Assembly: GCF_027580225.2 (NCBI RefSeq)
Contig: NC_073342.2
Coordinates: 14,149,501-14,213,500 of the forward strand
Source: Misgurnus anguillicaudatus
Taxonomy: Eukaryota; Chordata; Actinopteri; Cypriniformes; Cobitidae
Length of the DNA stretch: 64,000 nt
Direction: 5' to 3'
Shown: positions 27,801 to 38,982 of the stretch, piece by piece
Position numbering within the stretch: the first letter of the stretch is position 1
Layout of the letters: each line of letters begins with the position of its first letter
The notes under the pieces: model-generated
What the model saw: the letters and a program-made list of their open reading frames with translations, nothing else
Databases searched by the model: none
Told to the model about the DNA's origin: nothing
Position numbers and translations under genes: made by a program

Positions 27801-28458
27801 AACAAAACCAATGGATAGTGGCTAACTAAGTCAACTGCAAGCCATCTGTGTTTTAAATTCACTTCACAAACGTGAATAGCGTAAAGAATAATCTAGCAGC
27901 CTCAGAAACGATACATTAGACTTTAGCACTACCATTACTTTGAGATAAAACTGTTATACATAATATAAAAACTGTTATTATATAATTCATATAACTGAAA
28001 CATAAATAACCAGTGTTTTGAGGACATTTACCTCAGTGGACGTGTTGCTCGACGAGGATTTCGTTGTGATTCTCAATCTTGAAGAGAAATATGCAGCGAA
28101 GTTCTCCCGCGGATTACTGACACCTATTGGTTATTTACTGGTACTACTGCCTTAACAATGACACTCCCAATGGATAAGGTGAGGATAATTTAATAGCATT
28201 TAATAGAGCCGTGTAATGACGTATAAATAATACATTTAGCAAAAAATTGTCTGATAGACTGGTTAATATACAACACATGACTTAATTTGGTATACAAACA
28301 ACCAATTTGTAACCAAAGACTAGGCTATGTAAAATGTGAATTAACTTTTATTAGTAACTTTGGTAAGTTTCAGATTTCAATTCATAAATAACCTCGATGG
28401 GGGGGGGCCCAAAAAATGCAGCCTGCCTAGTGTAGTCCATTTATTTAATCCGGCTCTG
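24877..28458. mobile_element. hAT element with perfect 8-bp target duplication, 3.58 kb
   Basis: A perfect 14-bp terminal inverted repeat CAGAGCCGGATTAA / TTAATCCGGCTCTG is flanked by GCTCCCCC on both sides (24869-24876, 28459-28466). Both ends also carry a GGGCCC(A/G)-rich subterminal stretch. An 8-bp duplication with CAG-type ends is diagnostic of hAT elements. No long transposase frame remains, so it is non-autonomous. Another element is nested at 25148-26807. Confidence 0.92.
25148..26807. mobile_element. Innermost nested element (TGACTGCGTTTACATGC ends)
   Basis: A perfect 17-bp inverted repeat TGACTGCGTTTACATGC / GCATGTAAACGCAGTCA, with AACCCG and ATATTCGGG-type words near both ends. 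Length 1.66 kb. No transposase seen. Superfamily not assigned because no duplication is clear. Confidence 0.8.
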
Positions 28459-29568
28459 GCTCCCCCCACAACATATTAATATGATTAATAAGTTAATGTT
28501 GATGTTATAAACCAAACAGAAAGGTCTTTATGATTTAAAAAGGAAGCATTCAAGTGAACAGTACTAAACAGTAGCGAACTTGAAGCAAAAATACATTTCA
28601 CCAAATGCAAACTTTAATCAAGAGGTAAAGTAGGCTATAGCTTTAGCCTACAGAAATGCTTATTGCTTCAATGTAGGGAGTTCCTCTTCAGCCATTTCAC
28701 GCTGTTAAATTTATAATAGTTCATTGTTCGCTGTTCATATTTATGATGTTATAGTCCTTTTAAAAAAAATTCGTACGAACTGACTGTATTCTTCAGAAAA
28801 ACACCAAATAACTTATCTTCCTTCCCTGTCGCTGTTCTCCGACAAAAAAAAACGTGGCCGGCTAAAGTTTAAAAAATTAATATGACATACATTTTTAAAA
28901 GTATGACGTTGATTTTATTGTTTTTATTAATTTATATTTACAAAACTTATCAACAAAGCATTGATTAAAATTAAGAGACAAATTATATGAAACGAAATTC
29001 ATTTAAAAAACAAAACTTGAATTAAACTCGAAAAAAATGTCTGACCTATTACAATTCTCCCTTCTTATTGCCTTTACAACACCCTATATGGCGTTTAAAA
29101 TTACAGTCTATCTTTTGTAATAAGCTAACTAAATTTAAACAAAACATAAACAACATTACAACAATATTCAGACCCAACAATACTCAAACATAAATATAAA
29201 ACAGACATTATCTATAAGGACACATGTTAAAACAATCCGATATAACGTTTATAATAGCTGGTTTGTAGATGTTTACTATTTTTGGCAAAACCTCCGTTGC
29301 AAACCTCCATTTACTTGAATAAAAATAATTTTTACTTTGAAAATGATGCGCTGTCACGTTAACATCAGCTGTTCGTTTACATAAGACTCCGTCTACGTTC
29401 ATTTACACTCAGAGCAACGTCTGAGTTCTCAAACTAAAACAGGGTCTGCAGCGTTTGCGAACGACTCCTTTACGAGGGTCGAAAACGGTGGTGTAGTGTA
29501 AATGAAAGGCATAAACGTAGCAAAAGTAACGCGTTTTAAAGGACAAACGCATTAATGTAAACATAGCC

Positions 29569-30130
29569 TGAGACACCCGTTTACACAGTATTAGGACATT
29601 GTCATTCATTTTAATAAAAATATTTATTGATACACTGAAATTTTCCAAATGTGCAAACTACATTCCACTAAGCATACAAATATTGTGAAATCTCAATGTA
29701 CAAGCATCTAACAGAAAGCATCGCACTTCATATTTTATCAACCCAGCTGGATGTAGTTGGATGTAGTAACATCAGATGGGGAATAGTAACATTTTTTAAA
29801 CTGTATATTTTGTAGAAGCACTTATAAATCTTAAAGTGATAGTGGATATTACAGAGTTTGTGTGTCATCTAGTGATAGTATTCGAATGTGCATTTGTTTC
29901 ACATGTGTACGATATCTATACATCTCACAGTCGGTTTCTCACTTATTTGAAGCCTCATTTCAGATAAACAGGAGAAGTCCTGTGGATATGTGTCTGGAGA
30001 ACTCGAGCATTAATTCTGACCATCGGTTTTGATGCCTCCTGTTGTTTAGTGATTTTAAATTCTATTTGTTGTGATGTTGTCTCTTAGGACTGACTGATTG
30101 AAAATAAAATTTCTCTCACTATCTCAACAG
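29569..30130. other. Gene-free stretch, nothing recognised
   Basis: AT-rich, without recognised repeats, before the candidate exon at 30131. Confidence 0.4.
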
Positions 30131-30236
30131 ATCAGAGGCAGTTTATCATCTTCTTTTGCAATTTCTCCCAAAGGATTTGACGCATTTCCCAGGACTTCAA
30201 AAGAAAGGAGCACAAGATCTGAGATGTACAGTACAG
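30131..30236 (+). CDS. Candidate exon, two frames open
   Basis: 106 nt with acceptor CTATCTCAACAG and donor TACAG|GTGGGC. One frame contains ISPKGFDAFPRTSKE and ends in phase 1, which fits the next candidate at 32511. A second frame (AVYHLLLQFLPKD) is also open, so the reading frame is undecided. Product not recognised. Confidence 0.25.
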
Positions 30237-30436
30237 GTGGGCTCTGCAAGTGTGCACACAAACATGCGCCTGTATGAAGCGATAATTTACCTTACCTGAT
30301 ATTTTAAGTGAATTTTCTCACACAAAGCTCTCATATTGAATCAGTAAACAGATGTTGACCACTTTACGATACTTTTAGGGTAATTGTATCATTTATGGTT
30401 ACTTCGGTTAAGCTATCAAACTTTAAGCCCAATTTA

Positions 30437-31125
30437 CAGGGTTCCCACACCTTAGTTAACTTTAAATTTAAGGACCTTTCAAGGACTTTCCAGGTCCAAT
30501 ACCCTCAAATTCAAGCACTAAATGTGGGGACACATTTCAATTGAGAGGAAGGTTACATCGTGTTACCTTTAATAGATACATTGTTACAGTTCCCTTTCGA
30601 GGGAACTCGCGCTGCATCACTTGAGGAACGCCTCCAGGGGTAAGTGCGTCTGAATGTGTATATCAAATTCAACCAATAGTGAGGCTTAACGACAAAGACA
30701 GTGTGACGCGGGAGCCAGAAAGTATATCGCTATCTGAAATATTGCCAAAGATGGCATTACAGGGATGCAGGAAGTATGGCAAGGGAGACGCAGCGGCTCG
30801 TTCCCTTCTCAGGAAACAACAGTTACATACGTAACCCGAGACATTTTTATGTGTCAAACACAACTATGCAAAAAAGCTTTTTGATATGAATCAACATTCA
30901 CATACATAAGATATTTAAAGTGAACAGTTTAGCACGTGTGCTTAAAAAGTCTAGAATTTTTATGATATTATCCTACACTACACAGGGATTTTGCATAAAA
31001 TAGATTCAAGCACTTTCAATGACCTGTACCTATGTATGTATATTTTCAAAAACTTCCCAGGGCCTTGAATTTCTTCCCCCAGATTCACAAACTTTCAAGG
31101 ATTTCAAGGACCCATGGGAACCCTG
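30437..31125. mobile_element. CAGGGTTCCCA-ended element with AATTTA duplication
   Basis: Ends CAGGGTTCCCACACC and (inverted) CAGGGTTCCCATGGG, flanked by AATTTA on both sides (30431-30436, 31126-31131). The subterminal words AAGGACTTTCC and TTCAAGCACT recur inverted. 689 bp including a nested repeat at about 30590-30845. hAT-like ends, but only 6 bp of duplication is visible. Confidence 0.85.
30590..30845. repeat. Nested cyprinid repeat (GTTCCCTTTCGAGGGAAC type)
   Basis: Begins ACAGTTCCCTTTCGAGGGAA and ends GTTACATACGTAACCCGAGAC, both recognisable from common cyprinid short repeats. Exact borders are uncertain. Confidence 0.6.
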
Positions 31126-31599
31126 AATTTATGGTCCTGCGTATTATGTACCCCGTAGGCTATGCGTAGGCTGTGCATAGCTCTGCATAGCCTTACGTGC
31201 ACCTCTGCAAAAATGTGACAGCGTGTCCATTCTACGTGGACCGCAACCATAGTGAGTGGTCCGCTAGAATCCCTCCTATCAGGTAAAAAAATCTTTGTTG
31301 CATTTCTTCATATGTCGGTCCTATGCAGAATCTACTGGGTGAATCAGTAAACTTAAATGTTGATCAAAGAATACTTTTATGGTAAATGTATGATTTATGG
31401 TTACCTCAGTTAAGCTTTAAAGCTTTAAGCCCGATTTATGGACCCACGTGTGTTCTACAGTATGCTATAGATTATGCGTAGGCTGTGCGTAGTTATGCGT
31501 AGCCTGACGTGCATCTCTCCAAAAATGTGACAGCGTGTCCGCTCTACTTTGACCACAGGCGCTGTGATTGGTCCACTAGAACCCTTGAGCACTTAAGTC

Positions 31600-32218
31600 C
31601 CATTTGCTGCAATTACACAAAAAAGCATTCCTCACATTTTCCATTTTGTGTTCCAAAGACATTAATAAAGAGATTAGGGGCGAGGTTCATTTTTGGGAGG
31701 GGGTTTTTCCCCTTCAAATTCAAGTTTCTTCACCTCAAATTTCTACTATCTGCTTAGACACTTACATATTGTACATGCAGATATGCCTCTGTCAATCATC
31801 CTCCGTTATAACTTTATTGCAGCATCACAGCTCAGGAGAGGTCGATTTCTGCAGCCCTGTTGTATATTTATAGGGGAAAGAAGTTTGTGTCTAATGAAGC
31901 TGTGCAGACTGGACTCGACAGGCAGCCTTTCCAACACAGGCTTGCTGTAATCTCTGTTAAAATAAAAGATAATGAAGCATTTAAACCATCTGAAACACTA
32001 TCAGCCTGTGGCCACACAGAAAGATTTGATATGGAGAGACAAGGCGAAAAGTGATCTGGTAAAACAGGGAGGAGGTAAACCAAGAGTGACAGCAAGAATG
32101 AGACTGCCATTGTTTGATCATAACAGTTCAGAATCCTCAAGTATGAATATTTACGAATATTCATTCATATCTAGTGTACACGATCAGAAAAAAGGATCAA
32201 AAATGCAGTCCTAGCTTT
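31600..32218. other. Gene-free stretch, nothing recognised
   Basis: Overlapping frames on both strands show no family features and no convincing splice pairs. Confidence 0.4.
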
Positions 32219-32363
32219 CACTGGGATGGTACCCTTTCAAAAAGTACACCTGTTGCACCTAAAGAGTTCATATTAGTACCTCAGAGGTACATATTGGAAC
32301 CGAATGTATATCTGTACATAAATGGTACATATTAAGACCTTTTAAAAGGGTGCTATCCCAGTG
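32219..32363. mobile_element. MITE, CACTGGG(A/G)-GGTACCC family
   Basis: Inverted ends CACTGGGATGGTACCCTTT and AAAGGGTGCTATCCCAGTG. The interior contains GTACCTCAGAGGTACAT. Further copies are at 60602-60753 and 63683-63845, and a broken one flanks 36634-38947. Confidence 0.9.
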
Positions 32364-32510
32364 CATCCCAGTTTAAATTATTGCCATTATTATTTTTGTT
32401 TTTGCATTGAAAAATTAACTTCTGTCTAAACATCCACCTCCTTTGTGCAGATCTAAAGTTTTGCTATACCAGTTTGTTTTTTCATGCATTTCTGCCTGAT
32501 TTCTTTCCAG

Positions 32511-32581
32511 ATGCATCCTGGGAAATGCTGGCAGGACAGAAAAGCAATGAAAATAAGAAAACAAGAATGAAGAGGCGCACG
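32511..32581 (+). CDS. Candidate exon with a basic C-terminal stretch
   Basis: 71 nt with a strong acceptor (TGATTTCTTTCCAG) and donor ACG|GTGTGT. Only the phase-1 frame is open. It contains ASWEMLAGQK and ends in a lysine/arginine-rich run (KKTRMKRRT). The incoming phase matches the end of 30131-30236. The outgoing phase 0 does not match the candidate at 35856, so an exon is missing or one call is wrong. Product not recognised. Confidence 0.3.
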
Positions 32582-33089
32582 GTGTGTGGCTCACCCCTGA
32601 ACCCAAAGTACCTTTTCCATTCAGCTCAGATCCAAAGAGTCCAGTGCCAGCAGAACCCGGACAATTAAAGTTTCTGTTATCCTGGCAGTCGCTCCTTGTA
32701 TTCTCTCCTTCAGCTCTGTGGTGCAGACCCAACTCTGTGGGTTCTGCCCTTACCAGCACAATCAACAAAAACAAAGCTGCATGATCAAAGAATCCCGCAG
32801 TATAAACAAAGCTTAAAAGCCCTGCTATCCTTCTTCAAGCTTCCAGTTTTTGATGATGAAAAGCCACTGGGTGTTCTTACATTTGAAAATGAACTGTTTT
32901 AAAACATCATGGTAATTTATTTGGTCCGATTGAACAAAAAGATGTGGGTTTTATGTTTGTTGAAACTTTGCAACACTCTTAAAAACTTTGGCAGACGTGC
33001 ACTCTTATTAATAAAGCATCCAACAGTACTAGGCTCCCTTTGAAGAAATGTATTTAGCTACATGCAATGTTATAGAAAAATATATTTAA

Positions 33090-33355
33090 TTTAATGCCAT
33101 AGAAGACCACCTTTGGATGACAAAGGAGAACCTTTAGCTTTTTAAAAGGTCATTGGAGATCTATTTAGCTTCTTTGAATGTCATAAAAGAAACTTTCAGC
33201 TTCTTTGAATTGCATTGGAGAACCTTTCAGCTTCTTTTAATGTCACAGGAGAACCTTTCAGCGTCTTTGAATGTCAATGAAGAACCTTTCAGGTTCTTTG
33301 AATGTCACTGAAGAACCTTTCAGCTTCTTTGAATGTCATAGGAGAACCTTTCACC
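33090..33355 (+). repeat. 31-bp minisatellite, about 8 copies
   Basis: The unit GAGAACCTTTCAGCTTCTTT followed by GAATGTCATAG repeats head to tail with moderate divergence. Confidence 0.9.
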
Positions 33356-34530
33356 CATCCAACACACCTATGTGGGGCCCAAAGAGGTTGCACTTGGGCT
33401 AATATGTGGGGCCCACATGGGCTCCCCAACTGAGACCAAGCTAATTTTGTCAGATGGGCTGATGATGGGCACAATATAGGGTCTATATGGGTTAACCAAG
33501 TTGCTCCCATTTGGTGCCTACAGGAGTCTGTCTACATGGGATAGTGAAAGGACCCAGCTGGGTCTTATGAAGGTCTCTTAGCCAAGATGGGCTTCATATA
33601 GGGTCCATATGGGTTAACCAATTGGCTCCCATTTGGTGCCTACAGGAGTCTGTCTACATGGGTTAGTGCAGTGGTTCTCAACGTTATTCCTGGAGGCCCA
33701 CTGCTCTGCACAGCATGCATGCCTCCCCCATTTAACACACCAGATTCAAAGCATCAGCTCATTAGTAGAGATCTATATGAACTGAACTGATTGTGTTAGG
33801 TGAGAGAGACATAGAAAATGTGCAGAGCAGTGGGCCTCCATGAATGGAGTTGAGAAACACTGGGTTAGTGAAAGGACCCAGCGGGGTCTTATGAAGGTCT
33901 CTTGGCCCAGATGGGCTGATGATGAGCTCCATATAGGGTCCATATGGGTTAACCAGGTAGCTCCCATTTGGTGCCTACAGAACTCTGTCTACATGGGTTA
34001 GTGAAAGGACCCAGCTAGGTCTTATGAAGGTCTCTTAGCCCAGATGGGCTTCATATAGGGTCTATATGGGTTAATCATGTAGCTCCCATTTGGTGCCTAC
34101 AGGAGTCTGTCTACATGGGTTAGTGAAAGGACCCAGCTAGGTCTCATGAAGGTCTCTTAGCCAAGATGGGCTTCATATAGGGTCCATATGGGTTAATCAG
34201 GTAGCTCCCATTTGGTGCCTACAGGAGTCTGTCTACATGGGTTAGTGAAAGGACCCAGCTGGGTCTTATGAAGGTCTGTTAGCATAGATGGGCTGATGGT
34301 GGGCTCCATATAGGGTCCTTATGGGTTAACCAGGTAGCTTCCATTTGGTGCCTACAGAAGTCTGTCTACATGGGTTAGTGAAAGGACCCAGCTAGGTCTT
34401 ATGAAGGTCTCTTAGCCCAGATGGGCTTCATATAGGGTCCATATGGGTTAATCAGGTAGCTCCCATTTGGTGCCTAGAGGAGTCTGATGGGACCCAGCTA
34501 GGTCTTATGTAGGTCTCGTATGGGCCACAA
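33356..34530 (+). repeat. 120-bp minisatellite, about 8 partial and full copies
   Basis: The unit contains TTAGTGAAAGGACCCAGCT, GGTCTTATGAAGGTCTCTTAG, CAGATGGGCTTCATATAGGG, TCCATATGGGTTAACC and GCTCCCATTTGGTGCCTAC. One copy is split by a MITE at 33669-33862. Confidence 0.93.
33669..33862. mobile_element. hAT-type MITE inside the minisatellite, perfect 8-bp duplication
   Basis: Ends CAGTGGTTCTCAAC and GTTGAGAAACACTG enclose 194 bp, flanked by GGTTAGTG on both sides (33661-33668, 33863-33870). The subterminal GGCCCACTGCTCTGCACA is matched by its complement TGTGCAGAGCAGTGGGCC. Confidence 0.95.
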
Positions 34531-36600
34531 CACGTATACTTATGGGCTAATACGTTTGTCTGTTTGAGTTTGCTTATTTTACAATAAACCCCAAAATACA
34601 TCATCACATTTATTGCACTAAAATGGTAAAGGTATTGAGGTGAAACCAGTGGTTAACACTTTTAAGCACACTCTTAAAAATTAAGGTTACACTGGAAAAG
34701 GTTCTACAGACTATAAGAAGGTAAGAAAAATGGTTCTTTTGACTGAATTGTTGACTAAAAGGTTCTTTGGGACCCAAACCTGTGAAGATTCCTTAAGTGT
34801 GCAGAAGAAGCTTTTCAGCTCCTTGATGCTGTAGAAGAATATTTTCAAGTTTTATGGTACTTCAAAAACCCATCTGCGTACCTATAACAACCCTAAAGTC
34901 GATGTGAGAAATTCCTACTCCAAAAAAATGGTTCCTGATAAGCAGTGTGTAGCTTGAGAAAGATAGCGGTTGTTCTCAGTCGCAACATGACTAGCGTATC
35001 TTCTGCCAGGTGACGCAGCGTGAATGTAAAACAGCTCTGTGGAGTGTGTGGGGGGGGTTCTGGGAAACAGAGGGTGGCAATATCTGCTGTCTCACCTCAC
35101 TGCCTCTCCTCATCTCACCTTGATTAGCTGCAGAAATGCAGTTTACTCATCTTCAGTCCTAATGAAGAGAATAAAAGATGTGTGGTGGGGAATCCGCAGC
35201 TTGTTCTGGCAAGCCTTCTTCCCCTGGGGGTCTTCAGCGATCTGTTAAAAGTATCGTTGACCACCAGTCGGGAGAAACAAGCACACGTTTAACTGCACTC
35301 CGATCTGCCACAACCTTTTTGAGTCCTAATTGACGATGACAGGGCTTCTTTAAGGCATGAAATATCCTCGTAAGCACTTCCTGGAGCAGACACAATGCTC
35401 AGAGGAATAGTTCGAATTCAACCTAATGTCTTAAGTGCTGCCACAATGGGATACTTCTAAGGTTTATTGCCCACTTGCCTGCTTGACTTCCTTTTAAGAG
35501 TATTACTGTAAATATTAAGGATTTTATTACTGTAATGGAGCGTTCTTGCTGCTCACTTGGTAGTGTACGTCATGGGTAAATCCCACAGAACACACATACT
35601 GATAAAATGGATAAAAGTGCCTCCCAAATGTATTCGTGGCATCTCCTTGGTGTTGCTAGCACTTACCACCTAAACCCTCTAAAAAGCACACCTGAACACC
35701 CATTGGTTTGTTTTCCTCAATATGTGTTTGCATTGGAAATACAAATAAAACATTTGTATTTTTGTGATAGTATCATTCTCTTGTAGACTCCTGAGAGTTC
35801 AAAGGAATGACTGCATTTTGACCAACACTTACTTTTCTGGCCTTCTTGAATTCAGACACCAACAGCGACAGCTTCTATGTTTCTGAACCCAAAGAGATGC
35901 TGCAAACCATGAGTGCCCTTGTCAAAAAAGTATGTTTACCACCAGCTCCTGTTGATGCCTCCTGCTGTTGCTAAGAACTCGGGGTAAGAGTGTGTGGAGT
36001 TGCTTTGAGAGTTTATAAAAATCCATCCATGGAGACTCGACACGTATGAAGTGAATGCTTAACCTAATCAACGGAGAGCTTAGATCTATAAATCAAACTT
36101 TAAGTGTCATCATGGCAGGCTTCAAAGTGAAAACAACATCGAAGAAAATGATTGCCATTTGAATTTTAGTTTTAGCAGCCACCATTAGCACTGATTTCGA
36201 TCGTAATGATTATCACGATCGGCTTTATTGACACTGCAGCTCCGGATGACGCCGTCATTATGGCTCACGATCGTTTTCCATATGCGCAAGCATTGAGATT
36301 TGATGAATGCATCCTCTTCTGCCCAGATTCTCTCTTAAAATTAATACAATGGCTCTCTGCAAATGCCATAAAGAGCCATTGGTGAGAGTTTGTTTTACAG
36401 AAGGCCACAAATGCATTATTGTGTGTGAAGACAGGTGCATATTTTAAAAAATAAAACAGAAACAATCATACATTTATTATCGTATGTTCCTGTAGCTCAA
36501 CTGACAAAGCATCATGCTAGCTGTGCAAAAGCTCATGGTTACTGATAAAATATTAGTTACTTTTGATTTTGTGTTTGCCAAATGTTCCTACAGTAAATGC
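34531..36600. other. Gene-free stretch apart from the candidate exon at 35856
   Basis: Degenerate tRNA-like SINE pieces are at 35540-35640 and 36485-36560 (CCTGTAGCTCAACTGACAAAGC). Otherwise nothing recognised. Confidence 0.4.
35856..35929 (+). CDS. Candidate exon of an unidentified gene
   Basis: 74 nt with acceptor CTTCTTGAATTCAG and a near-consensus donor AAAAAA|GTATGT. Two frames are closed. The open one (phase 1 in, phase 0 out) reads SFYVSEPKEMLQTMSALVKK, which has good protein-like composition and an amphipathic helical end. It lies 16 kb upstream of the proposed ehf promoter on the same strand. Family unknown. Confidence 0.33.
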
Positions 36601-37281
36601 AACTAAAGAGTTAATATTAGTACCTCAAAGTATAGGTCTTCTCAGGTCCAAAGAAATGTACTCGACCCGAAATGACCCGGATCACTTTTACCCGGACCCG
36701 ACATGCATACATTTTTTTCTTTTAAAAGAAAGACCCGACCATAAAACCCAATAAATTAGACCAGAGTCCGACCCTAACCAGTGGCATTTTTTTAACCCGA
36801 CTGGACCCGAATGTAAACGGCACCTACGTGTGCGCAAGTCAGCAGCCCCGCATGCACCACTCAAGTAGAAAGAAACCCCGGTGCCCTCGCAACCAATTTG
36901 GCCCAATTCATAATTTATCTTCCTTTGTTATCTGATGATAAAATGTACATTTAAAATTGATTGACGGTATGTCTCAAAGAAAATTTATCATTCCCCACCA
37001 ACAAAAGTTGCCCGCCAGCATTTTTTTTACAAAGTGCCTTGCAGGAAAATTTTCTTTTATAAATAAATAAACACACAAATATATCAAATAAAAGAACAGA
37101 CCCTCTGCTTTCGAACAAACAAAACCGAAAAAAAACCTTTTCATTCTACCTTCATTTAATATGTGTAGGTTTCTTCAAAAAGATCAAATTTTGAGCAAAA
37201 GGCTGAAATAACTGCATTTTTCTAAAGGAATTTTGTTAGAGATCAGATTCAGAACGATTGTCAATACATACACAGAATTTA

Positions 37282-37743
37282 CACTGCAAAAAATGATTTT
37301 CAAGTATAAATATCTTAGTATTTTTGTTTTGTTTTCGGTAAAAGTATCTAAAAATTCTTAAATTAAGATGTTTTTTCTTGATGAGCAAAACGACCCAAGA
37401 AAATAAGTCTAGTTTTTAGACAAAAAAAATCAAATTTAAGTGATTTTGTCCATAAGACAAGCAAAAAAATCTGCCAATGGGGTAAGCAAATTTTTCTTGA
37501 ATTTGGTGTTTATAAAAAATGTTCAAGATTTTTTTGCTTAACCCATTGGCAGATTTTGGCAGACATTGGCAGAGAAGAATTTTTTTCTTATTTCATTCGC
37601 AGATTTTTTTGCTTGTTTTATGCACAAAATCACTTAAATTTGATATTTTTGGTCTAAAAACTAGACTTATTTTCTTGGGTCGTTTTGCTAATCAAGTTCA
37701 TCTTAATTTTAGATAGTATTTTTGAAAGTCATTTTTTGCAGTG
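37282..37743. repeat. Fold-back palindromic MITE, copy 1
   Basis: CACTGCAAAAAATGA at the left and TCATTTTTTGCAGTG at the right. The two halves (about 220 bp each) are mutually inverted, with AAAACTAGACTTATTTTCTTGG and its complement at matching places. Confidence 0.9.
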
Positions 37744-37754
37744 TAAAATTTGTA

Positions 37755-38192
37755 CACTGTAAAAAATGACTTTCTTACTTAGTGTTTTTGTCTTGTTTTC
37801 ATTAAAAATATCTAAAAATTCTTAAATTAAGATGTATTTTCCTGATTAGCCAAATGACCTAGGAAAATAAGGACAAAAAATATAAAATTTAAGCGAAATT
37901 GTGCTTAAAACAAGCAAAAAAATCTGCGAATGAAATAAGAAAAAAATTCTTGAATTAAGTGTTTATGAAAAAAGTTAACTTATTTCAAGAATTTTTTTCT
38001 TATTCCATTGGCAGATTTATTTGCTTGTTTTAAGCACTAATTTACTTAAAGTTTATATTTTTTGTTTAAAAACTAGACTTATTTGTCTAGGTCATTTTGC
38101 TCATCAAGAAAATTGATTAATTTAAGAATTTTTTGATATTTTTACTGAAAACAAAACACAAACACTAAGTAAGAAAGTCATTTTTTGCAGTG
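37755..38192. repeat. Fold-back palindromic MITE, copy 2
   Basis: CACTGTAAAAAATGACTTTC and GAAAGTCATTTTTTGCAGTG ends, same internal structure as copy 1, 11 bp away from it. Confidence 0.9.
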
Positions 38193-38982
38193 TAAAATTT
38201 GTTTTTGCTTTAGTTTTTTATAAATTGGCTAAGAACACCATCTAGTGGATAAAAGCGGAATAACAGATTACCAAAAAAACTTGTCAGGAAAGCGTCATTG
38301 GCAGGAAAAAAAATTCTTAATTGACGAGTTAACTCGTCAATGGCGGGGAAAGAGTTAACCTACTGCCAGCCACACGATGTCGCAAGCGCTCTTGGCAAAC
38401 AGAGGAGGGGTTGGAAAAGGACATTAACGGACACACACGAGAGAGTTCGGGTCTGCTCGGGTCTGTTCGGCAGAAACACATTCATTTTAACCCTTTAACT
38501 GGCCAGGCCATTTTGAGTTGGGGGGTGGTGAAAAGGTGATGCACACCTTGAAATTAATATAACTCTGTCATTCTTTGTTTCGTCTAGAAACCTAATTTTG
38601 GTCTTGTGTTGGTTTGCTGTGAGGTTTGCTGCATACTCTTGTCACAAATGAATAAATTACAGTAACTGTATTACTATTACTCCTAAAAGGTTTTGAAATA
38701 TGAAAATTACATTCTTAGACCTTTCCAACAATATATAGTTTGTCGTGATATATTAACATTTACATGAAAAATATTGAAGTAAACTTAGGTGTCCCGCTCA
38801 CAGGATAGCGTTAAATTACCTGAGACCCGATGTTGCTATTATTATACTCGTCCTGTGTCTGAGGCACGCGTAAAACTTTTAGACCCAAACCCGCTCGGGT
38901 CGAACCTCTAGTTTTCAGATCTAAGTTGACCCCTGTGAAGACCTCTACCTCACCTTTTTACGGGTACTGCCCCCTGACAGCT

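Larger units (their letters stand above)
24543..29568. mobile_element. Outer element of a three-level transposon nest
   Basis: The left end GGCCCTGTTTACATTA and right end TAATGTAAACATAGCC are inverted repeats 5.0 kb apart. Without the nested hAT element it would be about 1.4 kb. No target duplication can be confirmed and the pairing of the ends is inference. Confidence 0.45.
30340..31600 (+). repeat. Local tandem duplication, first copy split by a transposon
   Basis: Copy 1 (30340-30436 plus 31126-31285) and copy 2 (about 31340-31590) share ATTTATGGTTAC, GTTAAGCT, TTTAAGCCC(A/G)ATTTATGG, GCGTAGGCTGTGC and AATGTGACAGCGTGTCC in the same order. Copy 2 preserves the unoccupied insertion site of the transposon in copy 1. 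Confidence 0.85.
36634..38947. mobile_element. Element with AGGTCTTC ends and CGACCCGA subterminal words
   Basis: Left AGGTCTTCTCAGG...CTCGACCCGAAATGACCCGG and right (inverted) AGGTCTTCACAGG...TTCGACCCGAGCGGG. Contains two fold-back palindromes. It seems to lie within a decayed copy of the 32219 MITE family (pieces at 36600-36628 and 38953-38982), with TACCTCA on both sides. Confidence 0.55.
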
